A stretch of 37,553 bases of DNA from an uncultured Bdellovibrionales bacterium (GCA_937903155.1 CALCZU010000123.1:1-37553), one strand, 5' to 3'; positions 14,659-23,995 are shown, numbered from the stretch's first letter. The notes: generated by a model not told the origin, from the letters alone. Numbers and translations are program-made.

Positions 14659-17037
14659 ATGAACATGAAAAATTTCTTTAAAAAAATTCTCATCGATTGG
14701 TCTGCATTTTGGACTGTTCTTTTTGTCATCTTGGCAGCTGCGGGATGGTACGCCAGTAAAGATATCGAACTCAAACTTTCCTTGAGCGATCTTCTGCCTC
14801 AGGATCACCCGACAGTCATTAAATTTAATAAACTCACCGAGATCGTCGGAGGAGTTGGGTACATTGAAGTTCTCCTTCACGCAGAAGACGGCGAATCGCA
14901 TCTGAAGGCAGTGCCAGAGCTTGTCGAAAAAATGAAGGCAAGCCCACTCGTTCGCAGTGCATTTTTTCACCGCGAAGAACATTTCTTTCTCACTCGCGCC
15001 CTCTACTACGCGCCGATCGAAAAGTTGAATGAACTCGACGAAAAAGTGGGAACCGATATCACCAAAGCCAAACGAAAGTTTTTCGACATCGGCCTCTGGG
15101 ATGATGACGATAAAGACGCCAAACCAAAAGAAGCGGCCGCGAAGCCTGTCGAATCCGATTTTAAAAAATTTGGCGACAAGATGTCCAGATTATCACCTTA
15201 CCTAATCTCGGAAGACCGCAAAGATTTGCTCATGATGGTGAAGCCAAGTTTTGACTCGCTCGATATGGGAAAGAGCAAGGAACTCGTTCAGTTCACCGAA
15301 AAAACACTTAGCGAGGCGGTTCCAAAAAATATTTCTTACCGCATCTCCGGCCGCTATTACAGCAAAGTAAAAGACGCCGCGATTATGGAAGAGGATATTT
15401 TTATTTTAGGGATCCTATCGAACATCGTGATGGCGATTGTTTTATTATTCTACTTCCGAAGCATTCGCGCCGTCATTTCGATCTTTATTCCGGTCGTTTT
15501 AGGTTTAGGGATCACAGCCCTGCTCACTCGAATTTTTATCGGACACGTGAATTTAATCACGGGTTTCCTAGTGGGAATGTTAGCGGGAGTCGGTTCGGAC
15601 TACGGTATCCACCTGCTGTGGCGAATCCGACTTGAGCAAAAGGACCCGTCCAGTGACGATCCCGATCCGCTTTGGCGAACTCTGGCCACCTGTGGCTGGG
15701 CAAATTTTGTGACTCTCGTTTCAACGGCGCTTTGTCTCTTCATGATGTGTGGAAGCTCGCTGAAAGTGTTTTCTGAGTTCGGCTTTGTGTGCGGGGTGGG
15801 ACTCAGCGCGATTCTCATCACAAAGATGGGAACTTTTTATTTTACGAGTAAGCTCTTAAAACTCGAAGACGTCATGAAAAGGGATAACTACCCTTTCAAA
15901 AATAAGGAATTACCGATCTTAAAAAGTAATCGCGCCTACTATGGGAGTTTGATCGTGACTCTTCTGCTCGCGGCTTATTCCTGCAAAGTCGGGTTCGAAT
16001 TCGACTTTGACAAGATGATGGAGCATTCGGATGAAATCCGCAAAACGGATAAGCTCATCGATATCATCTATGACAGATCAACGACTCCAGCGGCGTTTGC
16101 AGCCAACTCGAAAGAAGAAGCTGTGGCGATTGAGAACTACCTAAAGGAAAAGTACGTTCCGAATATTATTCAAAACTTTGTCAATGGCGGAACAATCATT
16201 CCGGAACAACAGGCGGAGAAGGCGAATATTATCGCGCGTCTTGGAAAGAGAATTGAAAAGATTTCTGATAAACAACTGCAAGTTGCAACCGAAATTCCAG
16301 GCGCGACGATCCGAACGTGGGTCAACTCCAAGCCTTTCGTTTGGGAAGATCTCCCGGTCTACATCCAAGAGGCGCTACGCGGAACTAAACAAGCAGGTTA
16401 TTTAATTTACGTTTATCCAACAGAACATTTAAATAACGGACCCGCAGTTGGAAGATTTGCGGCAATGATCAAGGATGTCGAAGCGAAATTCCCCGATATC
16501 GTCAGCGGATCAGACGCTGGAATTTTCTCCGAAATCTTAGGGCTGATTGAAAGAGACGGAATTATCTTACTCGTCTTAATCACAGTCTTTATCGGGGTCT
16601 TTTTGTGGATTAACTTACGCGATTGGAAGCATACGCTTCTTTCGTACGTGTCCTTCCTCGTTTCTCTGCCCGCAGGAATTGGATTGATGGCGCTCTTCGG
16701 CGTTAAATTTAATATTTTTAACGTGGCGTTACTTCCTGTGTTCATTGCGGCTGGCGTCGAAATTCCCATTCAGCTAATGCAACGCTCTGGAGAAATCAAA
16801 TCCGGATTCAAAGGCGTTCGCGACATCGCCGTAAGTCTGCAGCTTTCGCTTCTGACGACAGCGGTGGGCTTTGGAGTGCTCGTGTTCACTCGCGCGGGAA
16901 TTTTGAAAAGTATGGGTTGGATGTCGATTCTGATCATCTTCGCCGGTTGGGCGGTCGGACTCTTTCTCCACCCTGCACTTTTGGAACGTTATTTTCTTTG
17001 GGAAAAAAGAAAAGCAGATAAAAAATCGGCGTCATGA
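14659..17037 (+). CDS. RND-superfamily exporter, MMPL type, 792 aa
   Basis: A large inner-membrane transporter with the duplicated RND plan. There is one helix near residues 12-30, a periplasmic loop to ~245, five helices (~245-420), a second set starting with a helix near 425-445, a second loop, and five helices from ~630 to 780. The motif GFLVGMLAGVGSDYGIHLL and its counterpart in the second half (VALLPVFIAAGVEIPIQLM) are the typical MMPL/RND helix-4 cores. Such proteins use the proton gradient to move lipids or hydrophobic molecules (HpnN, MmpL and similar), but the substrate is unknown here. Start ATG 14659, or an in-frame ATG 6 nt later. It overlaps the Kef-type antiporter gene by ATGA, so the two are translationally coupled. 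Confidence 0.87.
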   Translation: MNMKNFFKKILIDWSAFWTVLFVILAAAGWYASKDIELKLSLSDLLPQDHPTVIKFNKLTEIVGGVGYIEVLLHAEDGESHLKAVPELVEKMKASPLVRSAFFHREEHFFLTRALYYAPIEKLNELDEKVGTDITKAKRKFFDIGLWDDDDKDAKPKEAAAKPVESDFKKFGDKMSRLSPYLISEDRKDLLMMVKPSFDSLDMGKSKELVQFTEKTLSEAVPKNISYRISGRYYSKVKDAAIMEEDIFILGILSNIVMAIVLLFYFRSIRAVISIFIPVVLGLGITALLTRIFIGHVNLITGFLVGMLAGVGSDYGIHLLWRIRLEQKDPSSDDPDPLWRTLATCGWANFVTLVSTALCLFMMCGSSLKVFSEFGFVCGVGLSAILITKMGTFYFTSKLLKLEDVMKRDNYPFKNKELPILKSNRAYYGSLIVTLLLAAYSCKVGFEFDFDKMMEHSDEIRKTDKLIDIIYDRSTTPAAFAANSKEEAVAIENYLKEKYVPNIIQNFVNGGTIIPEQQAEKANIIARLGKRIEKISDKQLQVATEIPGATIRTWVNSKPFVWEDLPVYIQEALRGTKQAGYLIYVYPTEHLNNGPAVGRFAAMIKDVEAKFPDIVSGSDAGIFSEILGLIERDGIILLVLITVFIGVFLWINLRDWKHTLLSYVSFLVSLPAGIGLMALFGVKFNIFNVALLPVFIAAGVEIPIQLMQRSGEIKSGFKGVRDIAVSLQLSLLTTAVGFGVLVFTRAGILKSMGWMSILIIFAGWAVGLFLHPALLERYFLWEKRKADKKSAS

Positions 17038-19277
17038 GTCACCTACCCCTGATGATTTACGATCTGGCTGTGATCCTCGCAGCAGCCGGAGGGAGTACGC
17101 TTTTATTTAAAAAGCTGAAGCAGCCGATCGTGCTGGGATATCTGATCGCAGGTTTCGCCGTCGGTCCCAACTTCTCGCCGTTTCCGACGGTCGTCGATAC
17201 AGAAGGCGTAAAGCTCTGGGCCGAAATCGGCGTCATCTTTTTGCTTTTTGGATTGGGCCTTGAGTTCAGTTTTAAAAAGCTCGTTAAAGTGGGCAAAAGT
17301 GCGTCGATTTCTGCCGTTTTTGAAATCGTGACGATGACAGTCCTCGGATACCTGCTGGGACGAGCCCTCGGTTGGAAAACCATGGACTGTATTTATCTCG
17401 GCGCGATTCTATCAATGTCGTCCACGACGATTATTATCCGAGCTTTTGATGAAGCAGGGCTCAAAGGGAAAACTTTTGTCAGCCTTGTTTTCGGAATTTT
17501 AATCGTTGAAGATCTGATGGCAATTCTCATCATGGTCGTTCTGACAGCGATTAGCGTTCCCGATTCTTTCTCGGGCAGTAATCTTCTATTCCTAGCCGGC
17601 CGCCTCGGATTTTTTCTACTGATTTGGTTTTTGGTCGGAATCTATCTGCTTCCGTCCGTTTTAAAGAAGCTTAGGAGCCTATTGAGCGATGAGATCATGC
17701 TCATTGTTTCACTGGGTCTTTGTCTCGGAATGGTCGTATTAGCGACACAAGCAGAGTTTTCGGCAGCTCTCGGTGCTTTTGTGATGGGAGCGATTCTCGC
17801 TGAGACGGAGGAAGGGGAACGGATTGAGCACCTTCTCCTCCCGGTCAAAAACCTCTTCGCGGCCGTTTTCTTCGTCTCCGTCGGGATGCTGATCAATCCT
17901 GCAGTGTTAAATCAACACTTAGGCGTTGTGATTCTCATTACCGTGATTACAGTCATCGGAAAACTCTTTGGCTCAGGAATTGGCGCTGTGCTTTCGGGCA
18001 GGAGCTTGAAGCATTCGGTACAAGCCGGGATGAGTCTCGCGCAGATTGGTGAGTTCTCCTTTATCATTGCAACATTGGGAATGAGTCTAAAAGTTACGAG
18101 CGATTTTCTTTATCCTATCGTTATCGCGGTTTCAGCCGTCACGACTTTTACAACCCCTTACATGATTAAGTATTCGGGACCTATCTATACGTGGATTGAA
18201 GCGCGCCTTCCCTCACGGATGCTCGAGGGACTGCGCCGATATGAAATCGCGATGAATACCGAGACAACTGAGAGCGCGGTCACGCTCATCGCAAGAGTCT
18301 ACGGGCTTGCGGCGCTTTTAAATTCAGTGGTTGTGATTGCGATCACCGTTGTTTCATCGCAAATTTTGCTTCCTTTCCTCATAGAGACATTTGGAGATTC
18401 TCTCACCTTAAAAATTTGCGCGTGTATAACAACTTTGCTTCTGGCATCGCCTTTTCTATTTGCGATTCTTTTGCGAACTCCTAAGAATCTTTCGACTAAA
18501 CAGATGGCCGTTTTAACTCGCCTCCGAAATCTGCAGTTCGGATTATTTGTCGTGCGATTCTTTATCGGAATCGGTTTAATTGGATTTATCATCAAACAAT
18601 ATAGTTCTACGGAAATATTGCTTCCGGTAGTCTTAGTGACGGTTCTAATTGTTCTTTTTTTATTTAGAGCGTCGATCAAGCCCCTATATCTTGCAGTCGA
18701 AAGACGGTTCTTACAGAATTTGAATGCAAAAGAACTAGCAGAGCTCGAAAAAACAGCGCAGATTCCCGAGCTTGCCCCTTGGAATGCGACACTTTTTGAA
18801 ATTACTCTTTCGTCTGATTCGAAGGTCGCGGGCAAGAGCCTGGAAGAAATTAAATTCCGATCGATGAGTGGCGCAACGGTAGCGATGATTGATCGCGGTA
18901 AAAAAAGAATTTTTGCGCCCAGTCGGTCCGAACGGCTCTTACCGAACGATAAACTCTTTCTGATTGGCACAGAAGAGCAGCTTTTAGCGGCTCGAAATTT
19001 AACGGACATTCAAGCGAGTGAGTCTTCCCTTGCCCATGAAGAGATGTTTAGTCTCGAATCGGTCGCGATCTCGGAGCAATCAGCTTACATTGGAAAATCG
19101 ATTCGCGAGATTGGAATGGGCGATGCTTTTAGTGCGCTGATTGTCGGGATTGAGCGGGATGGGAATCGGATTTTGAATCCCGAGTCGACGGTGGTTTTAG
19201 AAGCACGGGATTTAATCTGGGTTTTCGGGCATGGGGATCGGATTGCAGAGCTGCGAACGGCGGCGGGGAAGGCTTAA
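17034..19277 (+). CDS. Kef-type (CPA2) cation/H+ antiporter with two C-terminal RCK_C domains
   Basis: Residues ~1-380 form the ~12-helix CPA2 antiporter core (QPIVLGYLIAGFAVGPN, GILIVEDLMAILIMVVL, ALGAFVMGAILAETEEGERI, VSVGMLINPAV). A further membrane stretch lies at ~415-550. The C-terminus has two TrkA-C-like (RCK_C) domains, starting near 583 (GKSLEEIKFRSMSGATVAMI) and 670 (GKSIREIGMGDAFSALIVGI). The usual NAD-binding TrkA-N domain between core and RCK_C is missing, so gating may respond to another ligand such as a nucleotide. It exchanges K+ or Na+ for H+ at the inner membrane. It starts inside the stop of the RND gene (ATGA) and is followed 6 nt later by a secreted protein gene. Confidence 0.9.
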   Translation: MSHLPLMIYDLAVILAAAGGSTLLFKKLKQPIVLGYLIAGFAVGPNFSPFPTVVDTEGVKLWAEIGVIFLLFGLGLEFSFKKLVKVGKSASISAVFEIVTMTVLGYLLGRALGWKTMDCIYLGAILSMSSTTIIIRAFDEAGLKGKTFVSLVFGILIVEDLMAILIMVVLTAISVPDSFSGSNLLFLAGRLGFFLLIWFLVGIYLLPSVLKKLRSLLSDEIMLIVSLGLCLGMVVLATQAEFSAALGAFVMGAILAETEEGERIEHLLLPVKNLFAAVFFVSVGMLINPAVLNQHLGVVILITVITVIGKLFGSGIGAVLSGRSLKHSVQAGMSLAQIGEFSFIIATLGMSLKVTSDFLYPIVIAVSAVTTFTTPYMIKYSGPIYTWIEARLPSRMLEGLRRYEIAMNTETTESAVTLIARVYGLAALLNSVVVIAITVVSSQILLPFLIETFGDSLTLKICACITTLLLASPFLFAILLRTPKNLSTKQMAVLTRLRNLQFGLFVVRFFIGIGLIGFIIKQYSSTEILLPVVLVTVLIVLFLFRASIKPLYLAVERRFLQNLNAKELAELEKTAQIPELAPWNATLFEITLSSDSKVAGKSLEEIKFRSMSGATVAMIDRGKKRIFAPSRSERLLPNDKLFLIGTEEQLLAARNLTDIQASESSLAHEEMFSLESVAISEQSAYIGKSIREIGMGDAFSALIVGIERDGNRILNPESTVVLEARDLIWVFGHGDRIAELRTAAGKA

Positions 19278-19283
19278 TCTGAA

Positions 19284-19799
19284 ATGAAAATGCTCGGAAT
19301 AAAAAAATGGCTCGTCTTCTCTCTGTTTCTTTCATCACTGAATGCAAAGTCGTTGTTCCTGCAAGGAATAGTAAAGAAGGACATTGGTTTAACCCCTCTT
19401 CAACTTGTGACTGAATACGTAAAACGGGATGCAAAAGGCGATTTCTTAAAAACAAATGACTGGTGGAACTCTGCAGTGGCTTGCCCCGAGTGTATGGGAG
19501 GGCCGGATACGTTTACGGTCATCTCCGAATACAAAGTGAAACAACTCAGTCCTTTAAAATTTCTGGTCGGCTACTCCGTAGAAGGAGAAATTTCCGGTAC
19601 AGCGGTCGGAAATTCTTTTACTCCAAGTAAAACGACGAAAAAGATTGAGTTTACGGTTGTGAAGACCAAATGGGGAAACAAGTTAGATAGCAAAGCTTTC
19701 CAAATGGTATCTGCGAATGTGGTAGCGAATAGCTACGGGGCAAGCTTGCCGGCTGCGGATTTGAAAAAGTTGGAAGCAATTCAGGTGACTGCGCACTAG
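19284..19799 (+). CDS. Secreted hypothetical protein, 171 aa
   Basis: An N-terminal signal peptide (GIKKWLVFSLFLSSLNAKS) predicts export. The mature protein has alternating strand patterns (TFTVISEYKVKQLSPLKFLV, KIEFTVVKTKWGNK) and one CPEC pair. The length and layout suggest an NTF2-like or small beta-barrel fold, but I cannot assign it. It is the third gene of the RND / Kef operon, 6 nt after the antiporter stop. No separate ribosome-binding site is evident, so it may be coupled. An AGCGGC-TAC-GCCGCT hairpin lies 9 nt after its stop (19809-19823). Confidence 0.65.
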   Translation: MKMLGIKKWLVFSLFLSSLNAKSLFLQGIVKKDIGLTPLQLVTEYVKRDAKGDFLKTNDWWNSAVACPECMGGPDTFTVISEYKVKQLSPLKFLVGYSVEGEISGTAVGNSFTPSKTTKKIEFTVVKTKWGNKLDSKAFQMVSANVVANSYGASLPAADLKKLEAIQVTAH

Positions 19800-19808
19800 G
19801 GACATCGA

Positions 19809-19922
19809 AGCGGCTACGCCGCTGAAGGGATTAAGGGAATAAGGAATTAAGGGAGTAATCCTTAACTTTTCTAATGAGCCCCTTCCTTTTCTCATGCTCA
19901 TGCTTATTCTCGATCTTATGCT
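19809..19922. other. Intergenic short-repeat tract between operon end and tRNA
   Basis: After the stop at 19799 there is a 6-bp hairpin (AGCGGC/GCCGCT, 19809-19823). A purine-rich near-repeat follows (AAGGGATTAAGGGAATAAGG, then AATTAAGGGAGTAA), and then CTCATG/CTTATG-type hexamer near-repeats at ~19892-19922. No coding potential is evident. It is probably a 3' end/terminator zone without a clear U-tract. Confidence 0.4.
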
Positions 19923-19943
19923 ATTTTCGCTGGAGGCGAAAAT
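19923..19943 (-). terminator. Hairpin 3' of tRNA-Leu
   Basis: ATTTTCGC (19923-19930) and GCGAAAAT (19936-19943) pair perfectly around a 5-nt loop. It begins one base after the tRNA 3' end on the minus strand. The stem itself supplies A/T-rich ends, and there is no separate U-tract. Likely the tRNA terminator or processing structure. Confidence 0.5.
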
Positions 19944-19944
19944 T

Positions 19945-20024
19945 TGCTCGGCGGGAGACTCGAACTCCCACGGTTTCCCACAGGCTTCTGAGACCTGCGT
20001 GTCTACCAATTCCACCAGCCGAGC
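19945..20024 (-). tRNA. tRNA-Leu (anticodon CAG)
   Basis: On the minus strand a full cloverleaf can be drawn. The acceptor stem is GCTCGGC/GCCGAGC with discriminator A. The D-arm GTGGAATTGGTAGACAC is typical of tRNA-Leu. The anticodon stem CAGGT/GCCTG carries loop CTCAGAA (anticodon CAG). A short variable arm (TGGGAAACCGT) follows, then T-arm GGGAG-TTCGAGT-CTCCC. The variable arm is at the short end for a class II tRNA. CCA is not encoded. It decodes CUG. Confidence 0.93.
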
Positions 20025-20111
20025 TTAAAGGATCGGTCCTTCCTGTGATAGAAAAACCTTGTAGAAAGTACTTAACTGTTTGCCCTATATTTGTCTATGA
20101 TGGGGAACATA

Positions 20112-20819
20112 ATGATGCCGCGAGCCAAAAAGTTGGGAAAAGGTCTTCTGATCTCCTTTGAAGGGGGAGAGGGGGCTGGGAAGTCGACTCAAATTCGGCA
20201 TTTAGAGGCGTTTTTAAAATCCCATGGTTTTAAGGTCTTAATTACTCTCGAACCTGGCGGAAGCACGATTGGTAAAGGCATTCGCGGGGTACTTCTCAAT
20301 CCTGACAATAAAGAACTCAGCCACCGGGCCGAACTTCTGCTCTATGAGGCCGACCGCGCCCAGCATATGGACGAAGTCGTCTTTCCGGCGCTTGAAAAAG
20401 GCGTGATTGTCCTTTCGGATAGAGGGCAGGATTCTTCGACCGTTTATCAAGGTCTCTGCCGAGGGTTTGGAAAAGCGTTGGTCGAAAAAATGAATCAGTT
20501 TGCAACCAATCACACCGTTCCCGATCTCACTTTTATTTTTGATCTCGATGAAAAACTCGGGCGCTCCCGCGTGCGTGAAAGACTTTTACGGGATGCCAAA
20601 CTTCACGGCATCCGACGGCGAGTGAAGCTCGACCGACTGGAGCGCGAAAAACTTGCTTTTCACCAAAAAGTTAGAAAAGGTTTTTTAAAGCTCGCGAGGG
20701 AAGATAAAAAACGATTTAAAATCATCGACGCTTCCGGCGAAATCCCAGTCATTCAATCCAAAATTGAATCTATTGCGATTGAACTCTTGGTGAGGAAAAA
20801 ACTGTGGCAGAACCGATAA
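20112..20819 (+). CDS. tmk: Thymidylate kinase
   Basis: Phosphorylates dTMP to dTDP for DNA synthesis. The P-loop FEGGEGAGKST (GGEGAGKS 18-25 from this start) is diagnostic, followed by LEPGGSTIGKGIR and LSDRGQDSSTVYQG. Compared with the common REPGGT and DRY/F signatures, the Arg before EPGG is Leu and the residue after DR is Gly, so the active site is slightly divergent. Starts at TTG 20091, ATG 20097 or ATG 20100 are also in frame. I chose 20112 because the family usually has few residues before the P-loop strand and GGGGAA precedes it. The alternative is a leaderless start at 20100, 8 nt after TATATT (20086-20091). It overlaps holB by 16 nt. Confidence 0.9.
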   Translation: MMPRAKKLGKGLLISFEGGEGAGKSTQIRHLEAFLKSHGFKVLITLEPGGSTIGKGIRGVLLNPDNKELSHRAELLLYEADRAQHMDEVVFPALEKGVIVLSDRGQDSSTVYQGLCRGFGKALVEKMNQFATNHTVPDLTFIFDLDEKLGRSRVRERLLRDAKLHGIRRRVKLDRLEREKLAFHQKVRKGFLKLAREDKKRFKIIDASGEIPVIQSKIESIAIELLVRKKLWQNR

Positions 20820-21649
20820 AAAAAGGCGCGCTTGGCGTCGACGGAGCTCTGACTTTTCAAAATCGCATGCTGAAATACTTGCAGGCGGGACGGATTCACC
20901 AAGCCATTCTCTTTGTGGGAGAAGACAAACAAGTTCGTTATGAAATCACGAAGAGCGCAGTGAAGTTTATTTTTTGCAAGAACAAGAAACAAAGTTTTTG
21001 CAATGAATGTTCAAGCTGCAAACGCATCGAAAAAGAATTGCACCCGGATTTTCTAATCTTAAAAGAACCCGAAGAAGATCATCTTAAAATCGAAACCGTC
21101 CGCGAGATCTGCCATCAAATGGAAATTAGTCCTATCGAAGGCGGCCCTAAAATCTGTGTGATTGAAGACGCTCACCGTCTCAATACCGCATCTTCGAACG
21201 CTTTTTTAAAAACACTCGAAGAGCCCGGAGAAAATCGGTATTTTTTTCTTCTGACCCATCAACCCCATCTTTTGCTTCCGACGATTCTTTCACGTTGCAT
21301 CCAGTTCACATTAAAACCCGAAGCCAAAGCATTCGAGTACTCTCCCGAAACAAAAAAACGTTACAGTGATCTGCTCAGAGACGCGATGCGAACGAAGAAC
21401 ATCTTAAGTCTTGTCGAAGAACTCGACTCCAAAGAAGAGACTCTAGGGTTTTTACAATTTTTGCAAAGAGAAATGCACCAGGCGGTGACCGCAAAACCCA
21501 TGCAAGAGAACTTTTTTGTCGCACTCTCGCCTCACGAACTGACACGCAAATATGCAAGCGTCTTAGAACTTGAGGGCCGATTGCGTTCAAATGCGAATTA
21601 CGGTTTAATGCTCGAAACCCTTTTACGACAAGACTTTATTGGAACCTAA
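20804..21649 (+). CDS. holB: DNA polymerase III delta' subunit
   Basis: Clamp-loader subunit of the replicative polymerase. It has the AAA+ clamp-loader layout: a Cys4 zinc module (CKNKKQSFCNECSSCKRIEK), then HPDFLIL, ICVIEDAHRLNTASSNAFLKTLEEP (the Walker B/sensor region typical of delta') and LTHQPHLLLPTILSRCIQ with the SRC motif. As in delta' proteins there is no functional P-loop. At 281 aa it is short, with a reduced C-terminal collar domain. The start is GTG at 20804 with GAGG upstream, overlapping the end of tmk. The tmk-holB order is conserved in many bacteria and supports the call. Confidence 0.87.
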   Translation: MAEPIKKGALGVDGALTFQNRMLKYLQAGRIHQAILFVGEDKQVRYEITKSAVKFIFCKNKKQSFCNECSSCKRIEKELHPDFLILKEPEEDHLKIETVREICHQMEISPIEGGPKICVIEDAHRLNTASSNAFLKTLEEPGENRYFFLLTHQPHLLLPTILSRCIQFTLKPEAKAFEYSPETKKRYSDLLRDAMRTKNILSLVEELDSKEETLGFLQFLQREMHQAVTAKPMQENFFVALSPHELTRKYASVLELEGRLRSNANYGLMLETLLRQDFIGT

Positions 21650-21652
21650 AAC

Positions 21653-23212
21653 GTGAACAATACCTATTATATTACGACCCCCATTTACTACGTCACCGAT
21701 GCTCCCCATATCGGACATCTTTACTGCACAGTCGCCACCGATATCATGGCCCGTTATCAAAAACTCTGCGGCAAAGACGTTTGGTTTTTAACGGGTACGG
21801 ACGAACATGGTCAAAAGATTGAGAAAAAAGCCAAGGAAACAAACGAAACTCCCGGGCAACTCGCCGACCGAGTCGTTGAACGCTATCGAGACGCGTGGAA
21901 GCTTTACAATATCCAATACGATGATTTTATCCGCACTACCGAAGAACGACATACTCGAGTGGTCCAAAATTTTATCAAGAGACTCATGGATACAGGCGAT
22001 ATTTATCTGGCAGAGTACGAAGGTTGGTACTGCGTTCCGGATGAAACGTATTGGACTGAGACACAGTTAAAAGACGGCAAATGTCCTGATTGCGGACGAG
22101 TCGTCGAAAAGCTGAAGGAAGAAAGTTATTTCTTCAAAATGTCCGCCTATAAAGAAAAACTCTTAAAACATATTGAAGCGAATCCCGATTTTATCGTTCC
22201 CGAAAGTCGCAAAAATGAAGTCTTAGGATTTTTAAAACAAGACATCCGAGATATTTCGGTAAGTCGAACGACGATCAATTGGGGCATTCCCATGCCGAAA
22301 GATCCCAAAGCTTCGAAGGAACATAAAGTCTACGTTTGGTTCGACGCTTTAAGCAACTATCTCACAGCTCTCGGCGTGTTAGAAAACGATCTGAAGTATC
22401 AAAAATACTGGGCTGAAGCCGTTCATGTCGTGGGAAAAGATATTTTGAAATTCCACGCGGTCTACTGGCCGACTTTTTTAATGGCGCTCGGTTATCCGCT
22501 GCCTAAAAAGATTGTCGCTCACGGGTGGCTCACCGAATCCAATCGAAAAATCAGTAAGTCTTTTGGAAACTCAGTCGATCCCATGGAACTTGCCAAAGAA
22601 GTGGGCGTCGATGCGATGAGATATTTTCTCTTCAGAGAATTTGTTTTTGGACTCGATGGTGAATATTCCAAAGAGACGATGTACCAAAGAATCAATGCAG
22701 ATCTGGCGAATGATTTTGGTAATTGTATCAACCGCACGACAAACATGGTTCCAAAATATTTAGGAAGTGATTTAATTGATTTAACATCGACTCTTCAGTT
22801 GGATTCCGAACTCAAATCGGTCTGCGCGGATTCGATTAAAGAATATCATGCTGAGCTGACAGGTTTTCACTATCACAAAGCCTTAGAAGCGATTTCTAAA
22901 ATCATCGGGGCTACCAATAAATACATCGAGAACAACGCACCTTGGACACTTGCGAAGTCTCCCGAAAATAACGACAAATTAAAGTTAGTACTGCTTCATT
23001 GTTATGAGTCTTTACGAATCGCAACGCTTCTCCTCGTCCCCTTCATTCCGACGAGCAGCGAGAAAGCTCTCGGTTATTTAGGAGACAGTGAAAGTTTAAA
23101 AGACAGAGCCCCGCTTGTAAATAAGGCGGCATGGGGAAAAGGTCCTTCGAAAGTGATTGTGACAAAAGGTTCCCCTCTCTTCCCAAGACTGGAAATCCCA
23201 AAACCCGATTAA
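21653..23212 (+). CDS. metG: Methionyl-tRNA synthetase
   Basis: Charges tRNA-Met in the cytoplasm. It is a class I synthetase with HIGH at 19-22 (PHIGHLY) and the KMSKS loop as KISKS (299-303). The TPIYYVTDAPHIGH opening and WFDALSNYLTALG are typical of MetRS. Only one CPDCG pair is present, consistent with the single-knuckle, shorter MetG2-type enzyme. At 519 aa it lacks the C-terminal tRNA-binding (EMAP-like) domain. The start is GTG at 21653, 3 nt after the holB stop, with weak GGA upstream, so it is probably coupled. Confidence 0.95.
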   Translation: MNNTYYITTPIYYVTDAPHIGHLYCTVATDIMARYQKLCGKDVWFLTGTDEHGQKIEKKAKETNETPGQLADRVVERYRDAWKLYNIQYDDFIRTTEERHTRVVQNFIKRLMDTGDIYLAEYEGWYCVPDETYWTETQLKDGKCPDCGRVVEKLKEESYFFKMSAYKEKLLKHIEANPDFIVPESRKNEVLGFLKQDIRDISVSRTTINWGIPMPKDPKASKEHKVYVWFDALSNYLTALGVLENDLKYQKYWAEAVHVVGKDILKFHAVYWPTFLMALGYPLPKKIVAHGWLTESNRKISKSFGNSVDPMELAKEVGVDAMRYFLFREFVFGLDGEYSKETMYQRINADLANDFGNCINRTTNMVPKYLGSDLIDLTSTLQLDSELKSVCADSIKEYHAELTGFHYHKALEAISKIIGATNKYIENNAPWTLAKSPENNDKLKLVLLHCYESLRIATLLLVPFIPTSSEKALGYLGDSESLKDRAPLVNKAAWGKGPSKVIVTKGSPLFPRLEIPKPD

Positions 23213-23215
23213 TTT

Positions 23216-23995
23216 ATGGAATGGATAGACACTCACGCTCACTTAGCCATGTTAAAAGACACGACGGTGGACGAGGTTTTGTCACGCGCGAAGCTAGCAG
23301 GGATTTGCGAGATGGTCTGCGTCGCTACCGATGAACCAAGTTGGGATGCTAATCGCAAACTGGCCGAAAAACACGAAAACATCTATCATTCGATTGGGGT
23401 TCACCCTCACGATTCAAAAGATTGGAAATCCATCCGCGATAAGATGATCCCCTACTATGAATCTCTGACTCAAAAAAATAAATGCGTCGGAATCGGCGAA
23501 TTAGGGCTCGATTATTTTTATAACCATTCGACCAAAGAAGACCAAATGGAATGTTTGCGTGACCAGTTTGAAGTCGCGAAAACCCTTAAGCTCCCTGTGA
23601 TCATCCATTGTCGAGATTCGTTTGACGATCTCTATCAGGCCATCCGAACCATCGGGATCTCAGACAGACGGGGAGTCATGCATTGCTTTACCGGAAATGT
23701 GGAACAAGCCAAACAAGCTTTAGATCTCGGCCTCAAAATCTCGTTTTCAGGGATTCTCACTTTTAAAAGCGCCCAGTCGCTCCGAGATGCCGCAAAAACA
23801 ATTCCCTCGACGGAACTTCTTTTAGAGACAGATTGCCCCTTCCTTGCGCCGTTGCCTCACCGAGGAAAACAGAACGAACCTGCACTGTTACCTGAGACCG
23901 GAAAAATCCTCGCCCAAATCCGCGGAGAAAGTGTCGAATCTATCGCCGCCGCAACGACTCAAAACGCACGTAAGTTTTGGGGTATTGCTCGATGA
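23216..23995 (+). CDS. tatD: TatD-family metal-dependent DNase
   Basis: A 259-aa amidohydrolase-type TIM barrel. Metal ligands are visible in DTHAHL (near residue 5), GELGLDYFY, VIIHCRDSFDD and LLETDCPFLAP, with MHCFTGN supplying another conserved His. TatD proteins are cytoplasmic 3'-5' exonucleases/endonucleases linked to DNA repair and degradation. It lies 3 nt after metG in the tmk-holB-metG-tatD order seen in many genomes. Its TGA overlaps the ATG of the secreted protein at 23992, coupling the two. Confidence 0.92.
   Translation: MEWIDTHAHLAMLKDTTVDEVLSRAKLAGICEMVCVATDEPSWDANRKLAEKHENIYHSIGVHPHDSKDWKSIRDKMIPYYESLTQKNKCVGIGELGLDYFYNHSTKEDQMECLRDQFEVAKTLKLPVIIHCRDSFDDLYQAIRTIGISDRRGVMHCFTGNVEQAKQALDLGLKISFSGILTFKSAQSLRDAAKTIPSTELLLETDCPFLAPLPHRGKQNEPALLPETGKILAQIRGESVESIAAATTQNARKFWGIAR

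Noticed and set aside
18299..19009. 236-codon open frame antisense to the Kef-type antiporter gene
   Set aside because: Low-complexity Ser/Arg/Lys/Thr-rich translation typical of the reverse strand of a coding region. The sense gene has clear family motifs.
19824..19922. Short near-repeats as a CRISPR array
   Set aside because: Units are 6-12 nt, degenerate and without regular spacers.
19874..20161. Open frame across tRNA-Leu
   Set aside because: The translation is the usual artefact of a tRNA read in frame.
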